Of a DNA stretch of 64,000 nt, positions 1 through 11,880 are shown in pieces; the stretch's first letter is position 1, and each line of letters starts with the position of its first letter. Origin of the DNA: Cordylochernes scorpioides. Taxonomy: Eukaryota > Arthropoda > Arachnida > Pseudoscorpiones > Chernetidae. The DNA lies in assembly GCA_030710605.1 (NCBI GenBank), contig CP092865.1, forward strand, positions 35,316,244 through 35,380,243. Direction: 5' to 3'. The notes below the pieces were generated by a model that made no database searches, had not been told where the DNA came from, and was given only the letters and a program-made list of their open reading frames with translations. A program made the position numbers and the translations under genes.

Positions 1-1325
1 AATTATCATAAGAAACCTATTACCAGAAATAATAGTTATAATAATAGTAATAATATAATCTTATATATTTATACATTTTGAAGACTATGAATTACCACAT
101 TCACAATCTCTTCATCTCTCTTATTTCTTCCTAAGAACTTCTTCAAATTCATTAAATCCACCGAAAACAAAAGCGACAATTTATGCAGACATTTTGTTTT
201 CCAAACTTCAAAAGAAGCTGGTGTTATTTTAATTAAATTTAAAACAGTTACACAATTTGGACATTAATCTCTCCCACCAGACTCATTTCACCTTGTAAGA
301 AATGTGGTAGACTCAACTGGGTGTTACAGCCCTAAAATCTATTTTCCCTCACCGAGGGAATTAATAATACCAAATATCCTTCCTTGAATGAATCTCAACC
401 TTACTTCAGGTACTTATGAGCTATATATTGATCACAAATATAGGACACACTTCATTTAATGTCCATTACTTAAATAAGATCAAACATCTTTACATTCACA
501 TATTTCAACTTTCCCGCACATATGACCTTCTCACCATTCTTTACGTTTCATTTAATTGAACTCTGCAGTTTTCTCACTTGTCTCTCCGCAATCCTTGACT
601 CCACCTTAAGCAGAAAAATTATCTTTTTCCCCTGCAAGAACTTCCAATTGCTTTTGTCAGGTTTCTATCTATCTTTCCGGTTCCCTCTTTGATTCTAGCT
701 TCGCCGTAAAACAGGCTTGGTGTTGCTATAATTGTTTTCAACCTCTACCTATCCATGTCTAAACGTTCAACACACAATATCTGTGATGTAATTTTATATA
801 TCAGCTTTCTCTATGCTAAGCGCATATTACTACATGTTCCAAGATATAACATATATCGTGACAATTTTATCTTAGTCACCTAAACTCTGATTTTTATTAT
901 ATTTGCTACACAGACGCTAGTTCTGAATTATCAAGAAGGAGAAACTCTAGAGGTACAAGCATGGTACTCGAAACATCCATCCTCCTTCGAAACATACAAC
1001 CCCCTTTTATTAGTACTTAGCCAAGGAACTAGATCAATCCATTCAAGCTAATCATTAAGACCCATTCTATCCCTTCTCTACTGAGTCCGAAAATTCCATC
1101 TCACCTCTTGCCCTATGATGACAATAATTAAACATGGATTTTGGGTGCAAAATTTGTATTTAAAAAAAAGTTTCAGGAAATACAAAAGGATGATTTTTTT
1201 TAATTCACCTGAAATAATCCGAAGACATACAAATTGCCTATACATTTACAATTTGAAATATTATATATTGTTATGTATATCTTAATGATTATATGTAAGT
1301 TATAAAGCAGATTAATTCGTGCTCC
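1..1325. other. AT-rich DNA, no gene seen
   Basis: I find no convincing coding region, RNA gene or transposon terminus here. The stretch is AT-rich with short A and T runs and scattered stops in all frames. It could be intergenic, intronic or old transposon sequence. Confidence 0.5.
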
Positions 1326-1450
1326 GATTGGCTGTTCACTGCAACCTGAACCTAATCAACTAATTACCGTTAGTTATATTAGCCAATCTGAGTGTAGTGT
1401 TTAATTCGGAATTCGAATCGAATAAATAAATTCATATTATATAAAAGGTT
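1326..1450 (+). promoter_or_regulatory. Promoter-like patch: CCAAT boxes and TATA box
   Basis: GATTGGCT near 1326 and AGCCAATC near 1381 form an inverted pair of CCAAT-type motifs. A TATATAAAAGG motif follows near 1438, and about 40 bp later a locally CpG-rich stretch begins (1470-1510). This order resembles a Pol II core promoter or the U3/R region of an LTR. No intact product follows, because a mariner lies at 1775. The call rests on motifs only. Confidence 0.25.
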
Positions 1451-1774
1451 TAATTCTAAGAAGTTCTCTCTCTGGGCCGTGCGGCCACGCGACGCGCGAG
1501 CTCCTCGTTTGTCGCCGATGAAGGCGAGGGATATTGAGCTGACCAACCAATATGCTTTATTGACGGAATGGTCGGCTCATGAGCTGTTGACCCATAGGTA
1601 GGTCTTGTTGATAAACACCAAGTAATGACCGAGTTATCGTATAATTTTAAAAATTCGAAAATAATTGTTAGCGATAAAAGAAACAATGAGCCAAGAAAAT
1701 ATGCAAATTTTGCATCAAATGCCTTTGCATTAGCAATGAAAATTGGACTGACCGCGTTGAGGCTTCAGAAAATA

Positions 1775-3103
1775 TACAAGGTATGTCCCATAACTTCCCG
1801 GACTGGGTCAATAAAAAAAAAAAGATATTCAAAAAAAAAATATTAAAACTTTTCAAAGTAATCCCCCCTTGCTTCAACGTATCAGCGCTATCGTTTCTCC
1901 CAATTGCCGAAATAGTTTTTATAGACCTCTTTTGGAATGCTCTTCAATTCCAACAGCGAATTTTCTATTATGTCATCCCTGTTGTCAAAATATATTCCTT
2001 TTGGAACTGCTTTAAGTTTGGGGAACAGGAAAAAGTCATTTGGTGCGATGTCTGGGAATAGGGTGGTTGAGGTAGGATTTGTGTCCCGTTTTTCGCCAAA
2101 AAAAGTCGTCACCAAGTGCGCTGTGTGAGGGCGGGCATTGACATGGTGTAGGATCCAGTCACCATTAGTCCATTTTTCTGCTCTTTTTTTTTCGAATCGC
2201 TTCCCTTAGAAGGCGAAGAATGCCCAAATATACATTTCCTTAATAACTGTTTGGCCTGCAGGAAGATACTCGTGATGAATAATGGCCTTGTTATTCAAAA
2301 AGCGACCAGCAACACCTTGTTTCTGGATTTCAATATCCTGGATTTTTTGGGTCTAGGCTCACCCTGACCTCTCCACTCGGTAGATTGACGCTTGGTTTCA
2401 GGGTCATAGCCATAGACCCATGTCTCGTCGCCTGTGATTATCTTGTCTTTCCATTCCGGATCCGTTCTTGTCATTTCCAACATGTCCTTTCAGATTGCAA
2501 GCCGACAGAGTTTTTGCTCATTAGTTAGGAATCTTGGGATGAATTTTGAAAGAGTCTTTTTGAGCTTCAAATCATCGGTAACGATCCTTCAAATCGTTGT
2601 TTTAGAGATGCCTGTCTTGCTCTAGCTCCAGCAAAGTGGTTCGAGGATTTTCTTTTATCAAATCGGTGATTTTATTTTTGCACATTTTCATCAGTCCTTT
2701 GAAATTTTGGGCGTCCTTGACGAGGATCATCTTCAATGGAAATTCTGCCAGCTTTAAATCTAGAATACCATTCAAAAACAGTTGTTCACTTTGGGGCGTC
2801 ATTGGGGAATGCTTTATTAAGCCTTTCAAAAATTTCGGTTGCTGATATTTGAAGTTTCACACAAATTTCTATGCAAATCCTCTGCTTCAATTTTTGTTCC
2901 AAGTATAATAAAATCGCCGCAGCGCTAGGTTTAACCTTTAAATAAATTAGAATGACCTTGGCGCGCGCGCACGTACCGCCTCGATATTGGTACCACCGTG
3001 TTGCCAGATAATATTTCTATAATAAACAGTCAAATTTATTCACATTTTTCATTTATTTATTTTTTATGGACCCAGTCCGGGAACTTATGGGACATACCTT
3101 GTA
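1775..3103 (-). mobile_element. Mariner element M1 (dead, full length)
   Basis: The two ends are inverted copies: ACAAGGTATGTCCCATAA at the left is matched at the right by its complement, and the match extends inward about 35 bp through the CCCGGACTGGGTC block. TA dinucleotides flank both ends, as expected for mariner. The length of about 1.33 kb is normal for the family. The transposase gene inside is on the minus strand and broken. The insertion lies just upstream of a LINE ORF1 remnant. Confidence 0.85.
1888..2829 (-). pseudogene. Mariner transposase pseudogene (M1)
   Basis: Minus-strand pieces at 2602-2829 (helix-turn-helix region), 2295-2483 and 1888-2115 line up as one mariner transposase split by frameshifts and stops. 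The first catalytic aspartate is present in a GDETW motif, followed by GYDPETKRQS. The third is present in APNDFFLF. At the second site, where mariners have HHDNA, the codon reads valine (HHVNARPH, near 2135-2160), so the DD34D triad is broken. The protein would cut and paste mariner DNA at TA sites; this copy cannot make it. Confidence 0.85.
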
Positions 3104-3117
3104 TATCTATTTCCGAA

Positions 3118-4350
3118 GGTTACGCGCTAAAAGAAAGGACCGGGATCCCGAAGGCAACCCAGCTAAAGTCCCAAAGGCTGATAACATCGAAGCAAGGACG
3201 ACTCAGTCATCAAAAAGGGTGATAAGAGACGCTGTGACACAGCTGAAGAACAACCGACAGCAGCAGGCTCTGAGCAAGGACAGGTCAGCTGCAGCGTCAT
3301 TCGACCAATGCTGCTACATCGTATACTGTGCTGGCTTCAGCCCTGTGCAGTACATCAAGGCACTGGAGGAAATACTGAGAGAAGGCGCGGTCTTCCAGTT
3401 AATGAATATGTCCGGCCAGATTCTGATCAGGCTGGAAAGCATCGAGAAGGCGGAGCGTCTATCCGAGGAGGGCCTCACCCACGGGAACGCTTTTCTCAAA
3501 TTGTTCACCTACCGGAAACGCGCAGAAAAGATAGTGATTGGGAACCTCTCAATCGCTATAAGGGACGAAGACCCTGCGACTGCGGCTCTACTTCAGGGTT
3601 GTCTCCCTGACCCATGAGGTAGTGGCGAGTGGTGGCTACACCTAGACCACCGGCAACTGGGAGGCCTTCCTCCTTCGTAATGAAGGATTGAAACTACACC
3701 AGCTGCCTGTAAAGCTGTTAATCGTCACGAAAGTCGAATCGCCGCCTGCATACACTACCTACGGCCATAAGTGTAGCAAATGCCACCGTCAAGGGCTCCT
3801 CCATGCCCTCCAGCAATTCCGCTCTTCCTACATCAGCCGCGGAACTATTTGCGCCAATCAGGCAGACCCCGTTAATACCTTCTAACCCTGCCGCGTCGTC
3901 GCCCATCGTCCATCCCCAAGAGACACCAACCTCTGAGCCTTCTGTTCCAGCACCGAGCAACAGCCGGTTGCATTACGACCAGAGCCCTCCTACGAAAGAG
4001 ACCCAAAACAAATGACCCAACCCATGCAGCCTATTGAGACCTCTCAGTAGGAGCTCGTGGAGAAGATAAACATACTTTTTGAATAACTAAACGCTGATTC
4101 TTTTCTAACTCCCCTCTATGAAGAGGTTTATAAGGATAAGTAGTGGACGCGGTATTATACCGTCATAAGAGGGAAGGACTCCTCAGACAGCTCTCGCCTG
4201 AAGTCAAGACCAATCTGTGCGAATTCCCCAACAATGCAATTGAGCATATAGGGGACAAAACTCCGTTATAAGAAAGGGCCTGTACAAACAAAGGGCGACT
4301 TGTAAAATTTGACATAGTCCAGTCGTCCTTCATAGAAGGCTTCGTCTGAT
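3118..4350 (+). pseudogene. LINE ORF1 remnant (Tx1/L1-like RNA-binding protein)
   Basis: An open frame to 3617 continues in broken form to about 4350. It reads like the nucleic-acid-binding ORF1 of Tx1-type LINEs: a basic start, then an RRM-like stretch (FDQCCYIVYCAGF, then ILREGAVFQLMNMSG), then a region ending in a zinc-knuckle start (KCSKCHRQG, near 3770-3800). The knuckle is cut short by a frameshift. A proline/serine-rich tail follows near 3803-4015, then a degraded end with stops. The first 17 codons of the open frame come from the mariner terminus, so the original start is lost. GC content is clearly higher than in the surroundings. It differs in sequence from the ORF1 of the LINE at 50-54 kb, so it is probably another family. 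Confidence 0.6.
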
Positions 4351-4565
4351 GTAAATATTTATGTATATCATGTTTTTATTTTTATAACTTTAATCGTAAT
4401 GAAATTTATTAAACTGTTGACTAGAGGTCAATAAAATTAGTTTCAATCTTAATATCTTTTTCTATTTATTGGTTATTATAAAACCTTTATCATTTTTTAT
4501 CTTTCCATATCTATACTTTTTTTTTTTGAAAAAAGATACCTCGGCCAGTATAAATCTTTGTATTA

Positions 4566-4606
4566 CCTCGACGTTTCGACAAAAAGTTTTTGTCTTCGTC
4601 AGGAGC
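4566..4606 (-). ncRNA. Hammerhead-like hairpin at the PLE-1 3' end
   Basis: Read on the minus strand: GCTC, then CTGACGA, one extra A, a 7-bp stem (GACAAAA/TTTTGTC), GAAAC, GTC and GAGG. This is the order of a type I hammerhead (CUGANGA, stem II, GAAA, very short stem III, cleavage triplet, stem I). The extra A before stem II and a stem I of only about 3 bp are deviations. Hammerheads of this minimal kind are known from PLEs. Activity is uncertain. Confidence 0.55.
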
Positions 4607-4892
4607 AAACAAAAATTAAAACATTTAGCAAGGAGTTAAAATTATTCTAAGGCTCTAAGGGCGTTCTCACGCGATATTCGAAATTTTGTACAACATCTAA
4701 AGCACGAGTCAAAAATAAATATTTAACTCACAAAAGACTATGATCTTTGAAATAAAATTATGATATACATATATATATTAAGAAATTATAAACAAAAATA
4801 AATATTAAAAATAATAATAACATTTAAAATATTTCACAATAGTATATATTAATCGATATCTATTATGTACAATTTATACTTACCCTTTATAA

Positions 4893-6168
4893 CTACTTTT
4901 TAAAATTTAAAAACAAATTGTATTGTAGCGGAATATCTTCATATACATTTAAAGTTCTTTTCCCAATTTCCCGTGATATCCACCCCTCTAAAAATAATAT
5001 TTCTTTTTTAAATTTTATATTCCTATGAAATATCTCAATATCATTCCAATCTGGCCTATGTCCTGAATATAATGCATGTTCCCCAATTTTGCTTAACGCC
5101 CTTCTCCCCATTAAACCCTGTTGGTGTTCTTTAATCCTAGTCTCTAAATTACGGCCTGTTTCTCCTACATATATTTTGTCACGTTGTGTGCATTTAATCC
5201 CATAAATTACATTACTTGGTTTTGATGTGCCTATGTTATCCTTCATCATGCTATTTCTAGTTAAGAATTCCCTTTTTGTCCCCGTACTATACCAAATATT
5301 ATATTTACATTTTCTCAAAATTCTAGATATTTCGTTATCTATATCTCTAAAATATGGAATAATTATATTATTGAAATCATCTTTATTCCTATTTAAATTT
5401 TGCCTATCTATTTCATATCTTCTAATCCATTTATTTGTGAAACCAACTGGATAATCAGATTGTTCTAGTTCTGCTCTAATTTTCATTATCTCTTTTTTAT
5501 AAATATCTCGGTCTGTGCATATCTGTTTGGCTCTTTGTACAAGAGATTTTATCTCCTGTCTTTTATGTATTATAGGATTATTGGAATTAAAATTTAGATG
5601 TATACCACAGTCTGTTGGCTTTCTGAAAACGCTGGTTAAAATAGAACCATCTTCTTTGCGAGTTAGTCCTACATCTAAGAATGATAAAAATCCCTCCTTT
5701 TCTGTTTCACACAACCGTGAATTCTATTAGATTATTATTAAGATTTTCTTTGCGGATCACTGCAAAAACATCATCTATATTACGACCCCATATTCTTATT
5801 CCCTCAATCAAGATTGCCTTTTTATCTACCGATGCCATTACGATGTCAGCAATGATCATGCTTGTAGGTCAGCCCATAGCAGTGTCGTCTTTTTGCCTGT
5901 AAAATTTATCCCCATATCTGAAGTAAATATTATCTAAACATAACCTACAGCCTTCTATCATTTCGTTGATTTCTAATCCCTTGTTTTCGCAATCTTGTCT
6001 CTTCACCTCAAAATTTTCCCTTATTTCTTTTAGAGCTAGAGTTCTATTGATATTGGTGAAAAGTGATTTGACATCAAAGGATACCATTATTTCATTGTCA
6101 TTTAACTTCAAATTTTTAGCGATATCTAATAGCTCATTCCTATTTCTTATCTCTAACCCCGAAATTTT
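4893..6168 (-). pseudogene. PLE reverse transcriptase/GIY-YIG pseudogene (copy 1)
   Basis: The 5869-6111 piece carries reverse transcriptase motifs VSFDVKSLFTNI and the YRQKDDTAMG start of the next motif. A frame break near 5710 separates it from the 273-codon piece 4893-5714. That piece begins with the palm/thumb (FLSFLDVG) and ends with a GIY-YIG endonuclease (NVIYGIKC, then IYVGETGRNLETRIKEHQ). The first Cys pair before the nuclease is damaged (KCTQRD here, KCTQCD in copy 2). Known PLE proteins combine reverse transcription with GIY-YIG target cleavage. A short deletion near 5725-5735 relative to copy 2 removes part of the segment after the YIDD region. Confidence 0.85.
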
Positions 6169-6171
6169 GAA

Positions 6172-7697
6172 ATTACTCTCAACGATAATAATACATACGG
6201 AGAAATTCGCGAAGACCCTACTAAAAAGATAAAATTCAAAATATCAAAATTAATCAAAAACATGAAGTCTAAGGGCATCGATAAAAGAAAAATGAAGCTA
6301 GAAGATGTTGCCGCACCTCTCTTCAAAGGACTACCAAAGATCCATAAAGAAGGAGTTCCCCTACGGCCCATTGTGTCAGGATTCAAGGCCCCACCAGAGG
6401 TTTGGCGGACTGGATAAAAAGCCAAGTTCCAAGTACAAGTAAAATTTCCGGGTTAGAGATAAGAAATAGGAAAGACCTATTAAATATCGCTAAATATTTG
6501 AAGTTAAATGACCATGAAATAATGGTATCCTTTGATGTCAAATCACTTTTCACCAATATCAATAGAACTCTTGCTCAAAAAGAAATAACGGAAAATTTTG
6601 AGGTGAAGAGACAAGATTGCGAAAACAAGGGATTAGAAATCAACGAAATGATAGAAGGCTTTAGGTTATGTTTAGATAATATTTACTTCAGATATTGGGG
6701 GATAAATTTTACAGGCAAAAAGACGGCACTGCTATGGGTTGCCCTACAAGCAAGATCATTGCTGACATCGTAATGGCATCGGTAGATAAAAAGGCAATCT
6801 TGATTGAGGGAATAAGAATCTGGGGCCGATATATAGATGATGATTTTGCAGTGATCCGCAAAGAAAATCTTAATGGAAACATGGTCATTTTGAATAATTT
6901 AGAAAGAGGAATATAATTCACGGTTGAAGCAGAAAAGGAGGGATTTTTATCATTCTTAGATGTAGGACTAACTCGCAAAGAAGATGGTTCTATTTTAACC
7001 AGCGTTTTCAGAAAGCCAACAGACTGTGGTATACATCTAAATTTTAATTCCAATAATCCTAAAATACATAAAAGACAGGTGATAAAATCTCTTGTATAAA
7101 GAGCCAAACAGGTATGCACAGACCGAGATATTTATAAAAAAAGATATAATGAAAATTAGAGCAGAACTAGAACAATCTGATTATCCAGTTGGTTTCACAA
7201 ACAAATGGTTTAGAAGATATGAAATAGATAGGCCAAATTCAAATAGGAATAAAGATGATTGCAATTATATAATTATTCCATATTTTAGAGATATAGATAA
7301 CGAAATATCTAGAATTTTGAGAAAACTTAAATATAATATTTGGTATAGTACAGGGACAAAAAGGGAATTCTTAACTAGAAATAGCATAATGAAGGATAAC
7401 ATAGGCACATCAAAACCAAGTAATATAATTTATGGAATTAAATGCACACAATGTGACAAAATATATGTAGGAGAAACAGGCCGTAATTTAGAGACTAGGA
7501 TTAAAGAACACCAACAGGGTTTAATGGAGAGAAGGGCGTTAAGCAAAATTGGGGAACATGCATTATATTCAGGACATAGGCCAGATTGGAATGATATTGA
7601 GATATTTCATAGGAATATAAAATTTAAAAAAAGAAAGATTATTTTTAGAGGGGTTGGTATCACGGGAAACGGGGAAAAGAACTTTAAATGTATATGA
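6172..7697 (+). pseudogene. PLE reverse transcriptase/GIY-YIG pseudogene (copy 2)
   Basis: Reading across frames gives, in order: LFKGLPKIHKEGVPLRPIVS (6330-6390, typical PLE reverse transcriptase motifs), VSFDVKSLFTNI (6520-6560), QKDGTAMGCPTSKI (6715-6757), the catalytic RYIDDDFAVI (6825-6855), FLSFLDVG (6950), and the GIY-YIG domain with KCTQCDKIYVGETGRNL (7440-7490) and RIKEHQQG. At least four frame breaks or stops (near 6395, 6700, 6915 and 7098) prevent one protein. All key motifs remain legible, so the parent element was a complete GIY-YIG PLE. Confidence 0.9.
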
Positions 7698-8030
7698 ATA
7701 TATTCCGCTACAATACAATTTGTTTTTAAATTTAAAAAAGTAGTTATAAAGGGTAAGTATAAATTGTACATAATAGATATCGATTAATATATACTATTGT
7801 AAAATCTTTTGAATGGTATTATTATTTTTAATATTTATTTTTGTTTATAATTTCTTAATATATATATGTATATCATAATTTTATTTCAAAGATCATAGTC
7901 TTCTGTGAGTTAAATATTTATTTTTGACTCGTGCTTCAGATGTTGTACAAAATTTCGAATATCGCTTGAAAACGCCCTTAGAGCCTTAGAATAATTTTTA
8001 ACGCCTTGCTAAATGTTTTAATTTTTGTTT

Positions 8031-8071
8031 GCTCCTGACGAGGACAAAAGCTTTTTGTCGAAACCTCGAGG
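8031..8071 (+). ncRNA. Hammerhead-like hairpin at the PLE-2 3' end
   Basis: Same structure as the PLE-1 hairpin but on the plus strand: CTGACGA, one extra base (G), 7-bp stem GACAAAA/TTTTGTC, then GAAAC. The short stem III/cleavage segment reads CCTC where copy 1 has CGTC, which loses the expected cleavage triplet. Probably an inactive relic. Confidence 0.5.
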
Positions 8072-8279
8072 CAATAAAAAGATTTATACTGGCCGAAGTA
8101 TCTTTTTTCAAGAAATATGAATGCCGTCCAGGCAGCGCCTCTATCTTCATCTCTATACTTATTAAATTTATTTCAAAGTCATATATATATATATATATTA
8201 CAAAAAATAAATATATGCTATTTTCTGGTTCCATTGAGTACATTGGTACTAAATGGTATTGATATGCAGTCGTGGAAAA

Positions 8280-8874
8280 TCTTGAAAATATAAATAAAAA
8301 CAGTTTAGATCGGAATTAGCTTTAATTAAGCTTATGTAATATAAATATATAATTTGATAAAGTACTGCCTGAATTAAGGCATAAGAATAAATAAAAAAAC
8401 TTATTTACATTATTACAAAAGGTTTGAGCCTGCCAACGGGAAACAACAACAATAGGTTATATAAAGGTAAGTCGCACATCTGGTGGTAGACTTAATAGAA
8501 TAGTTTATTCTATTAAATATAATTTGATATGAAATAATATTTTTATATAACATATGTATACAACAACAGCCAATTATTGAGCCCCTACACGGGATTCTCC
8601 CAGGTGCATAATTGATGAATTAATTATTTACAGGAGATCGTCATTTACATATCTATTTACATAGGGCTCCCTTTTCTCGATGTTTATTCTCGTGCGCAGC
8701 CCTGTAAAATTTGTACAGGATTAATGCATTGGATTTATTCTTTGTCTTCCTATAGACAACAGAGCCTGCTCAGTAAGATGATTTGATCCACTTGTGGCAA
8801 AAGAAGTTCGCTTTGTACATAAATAAAATTGTCGAATAAACCGAACGGACTTTCTTTAAAACCCAATATATATA
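8280..8874. other. Unassigned AT-rich region with one arm of an inverted repeat
   Basis: No coding evidence. Bases 8822-8862 (AAATAAAATTGTCGAATAAA and onward to ACTTTCTTT) match the complement of 14638-14677 on the far side of the LTR element. The LTR element therefore landed in the TATA-rich centre between two facing copies of one sequence. The right-hand copy is next to a mariner fragment, so the repeat may be a mariner terminus. Confidence 0.4.
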
Positions 8875-9656
8875 TGTGATATCTTGGGACCTCTGGGACC
8901 AGTGTTACCTGATGCTAGACGAACCTCGATGTCAACTCTACCGTGCAGTCGTGGTGGAAGGCGACACAGCTGGGCCAAAGGTGAAATAAACAAACAGAGA
9001 TTCCACTAAGAAGCGTCTGACGTCAAGAAGGAATGGGATGAGGGGAGAAAGAGATCTTTAGAGCAAGTGTTACCGTTGGGATCCAAGCGCAGACTGCCTA
9101 ACCTAGGTTCTCGATTTAACACCAAGACCTTTCTTCTTTCTAATTGGTAGGAAGCTGTCACATGACCGTTTTCTATTGGTTGACCTATTTAGGTGATTCT
9201 TTCCTAATTGGTGGGACTATGTCACGTGGCCGTTGGCTATTGGTTGACCTACTTAGGTATTGTCTTCTAATTGGTCTTTGCTGCTGCCTTTGACGGAAGA
9301 TATCCGGCCTTGCCCAGGAAATACTGGCCGTTAAACTTAGCTTTTATGGTTTCCGCAATCGTAAAATTGGCTGTAAATTTATTAATAGTGGTTCTAACTT
9401 TAAGCCTCTTTGCGAGGCCTTACTTCTACTCTCACCTAAGCCTGATTAGTTTTAACCTTAATTTTCTCCTGTTAGTCTCCATTCCTTCTATCTGTACAGT
9501 TGCTATACTTTATTAGATTCTTACGCGGTACAGATTGATGTTAGTTGAGGCTTGCTATTTGCAGTACATAAGAAGTTATATACAGTCATGGGGTGGAACA
9601 TGTGGTAGTAGATATCTAGACTATTTACAACAATTCCATGGTCTTAAATCATCACA
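8875..9656 (-). repeat. LTR (3' LTR in the minus-strand reading)
   Basis: 782 bp with TG...CA ends. Aligned by eye to the other LTR it differs at only two positions: the AGAAAG/AGAGAG site near 9048 and the TGTTAG/TGCTAG site near 9472. Inside are two diverged copies of a block of about 65 bp (9145-9260), each with ATTGG motifs (CCAAT on the minus strand) and an E-box-like CACATG or CACGTG. This is a plausible U3 enhancer array. Confidence 0.9.
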
Positions 9657-11880
9657 GATGGCCCCGGATGTGAGAGGGTTCATATGGAGGGATTTAAGAG
9701 AGCGGAATAGGAAGACTGTTATTAAGGAAGTAATTTTTTAAAAATTAATTAAAATGAGTTGGTATATAACATGGGGTTGATGTCTGTATATCCATAAGAG
9801 GTAATAAAGCATAAACAACTAATACTAAACATACAAGTAAAAATAAAAATATGAATAAAATATTTAATAGAGAACATATAATATTATAGGTGAAAATAAA
9901 AACGATTGGATGGGAAAATCATGATCTCTTCGTGATGGGCGTTAGAAAGGGTTGAGGGGTTAGTTATTACTTTGTTGAGGCAATGTCACTTTGACTCAAG
10001 TCCCAAACCATTTAATGTGCACGGCGCGGAAAACCTAGGCCATGTTTCACATGTAAATTTAAGGACCTAATAAAGTTACAGTACCACAATTAAATAGTAA
10101 GATAAGGGTGATTGTTATGGGTTTTAATAATTAGTCGTTAAGACGTGCGCATGCAGGATAAATGAGGGCGAAGATCAGTGACCAGAAATCAAAGTTTTAA
10201 TTGGAGTCGTCAGGGGCTTAGCGAGAAAAAGAGTAAAATAAAAAAAGATGTGCCAGCGTGTGGCATGAGAGTGCCCTGGAATATATAAAAAAAATACAAT
10301 TTGCACGTATCCAAGCCAGAAGTAGGGATAGGTAAGTCTGGGGGACGGTGTGTCAATATTGTTAATTACGAAATCAAAGTAGGTCAAGTCTAGCCTGCGA
10401 AGGAGTTAAAAGTTCCTGCGGAAAAGGGAAAGGAAAGGAAAAGTGGTTGTTTAAGCGGTTATTGAAGATTGCCCTGTTTTTAGATCATGATTTTTAGTTT
10501 GATTATAAAAGAATATATCATTGAGATATGAAATTGCGAAATTAAGGCTTTGCATATAGCGTTAAAGGATTTGAAAAATCGAAAATAGAATTGCGAAGTT
10601 AAATGCAAAGTGATCTTTAAAAAAAGTAAAAATAGTGATGATATGATACAAAGATTAACACACTACAGCAGTATATAAGGGGTAATAGAAAGTGAAAATA
10701 TTAAATGAAAATTAATAATGAGCAATAATATACTCGATAGCATTGACATGGTAGCGGAAGATTAAACAATGTAAATAACATCTAATTTATAAAGTGAGAG
10801 AAAATATAAAATGACAAATGCAAATTAGTCATATAAGCATGAAATATAACTTGAGATTATTAGATATGAAAGATTAAATATAAAGTTGATTATAGAATAG
10901 AGTCATAAAGCAAAAGTAAATAAGTTTTGGTAAAGAAAAATAAAATCAAATGACACTCATCTAAACTGATTGGTGAGGTAAATAAAATATAAGAGCTAGA
11001 TAATGATTATATACAAGATATTAAAATGAAAATTTAAAAAAAAAATGTTCATCGAGAAGGAAAAGCAAGTAAGATTATACATAGAAATTATATATCGTGA
11101 AAGAATGGAAAGTTGTAGGCCAAATGAATGTTCCTGTTTTTTTAGGATGGGTAGAAAGAGCTTTAAATTGTCCTCGATTGATATCTTTGGTCTTGTTGGC
11201 CTAAGTTTTTCTAACTTATCGAATTTGTTTTATGTTTGACGTGACTCGTGGATCATATTGTTTCCAACTGTGAAACTAACTGAGTCCTAATGTTGTCGAT
11301 TTTTTGTTCCCTGCGCCACGTTCAGGTGAAAACGTGATTCTTCCTAAAGCGGCATTTATTCTGTGTGTGCAGGAGAAACACGGCGATCTATTCTAACCGA
11401 TAAAGGGTTGTTGTTGTTGTTGTTGTTTTTTTTTTTTCTTTTTTTTTTTTAAATGTGTGGGTGTGTGTGATTTTTAGGTAAAATGTTGTCCTTGGTTCTA
11501 AGTGTCGATGTTAAGTGGACAAGTTAATCGAGGGCGAGAGAATCTAGACCTGGGGTTTAGAACTGTATATAGTAAAAGGCATGCACTAATGTTTGATTTC
11601 ATAGCTGGTAATCGTTCATTAGAGACACGGGGTTGCGACGGGCCGTAACAAGATGTCGGGTGTTTGTTTGTCCATCTCCCCTCGAATTTATTATTAGCTA
11701 GTTCCGGCGGTGGCGGGCATATTTATTTGGGTCAGAGGCCCTTTGTGGGGGCAGCTTGCTTGGTGGTTGTCTCCCACCTTTGTAAACGCGGTTCTTGCCT
11801 GGTTTTCTGATGGCTATGTATTCGCGACATCTTTTTTATTTAGGGGTCGATTGGGTCTGTTAATTGGGACTACCTTCGGA
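9657..11880. other. Unrecognised interior of the LTR element
   Basis: This should hold RNase H and integrase if the element were complete, but I cannot identify either. The sequence is A- or T-rich with many stops on both strands. A (TTG)n run passes into poly-T at 11407-11450. A 70-codon minus-strand frame at 10175-10387 (SPRLTYPYFWLGY) has no identifiable homology. Confidence 0.4.

Larger units (their letters stand above)
4500..6168 (-). mobile_element. Penelope-like element copy PLE-1 (5'-truncated)
   Basis: Minus-strand copy holding the last part of a PLE reverse transcriptase, the GIY-YIG endonuclease and a 3' region with a hammerhead-like hairpin. It meets its sister copy PLE-2 head to head near 6168-6172. 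Bases 4520-6168 are matched in inverted orientation by about 6440-8115. The 5' half of the reverse transcriptase is missing on this side. Confidence 0.85.
6172..8150 (+). mobile_element. Penelope-like element copy PLE-2
   Basis: Plus-strand sister of PLE-1 with about 270 bp more of the 5' reverse transcriptase region. After the coding part it keeps the same 3' untranslated region, hammerhead-like hairpin and closing block (TTTATACTGGCCGA, then a stretch after AAGAAATATGAATGCC). Similarity to PLE-1 is high but several indels separate the two, so both are old. The 3' limit near 8150 is approximate. Confidence 0.85.

Noticed and set aside
3066..3117. Start of the 183-codon frame at 3066 as a real protein N-terminus
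   Set aside because: Bases 3066-3103 are the terminal inverted repeat of mariner M1; other open frames across this terminus are equally artificial.
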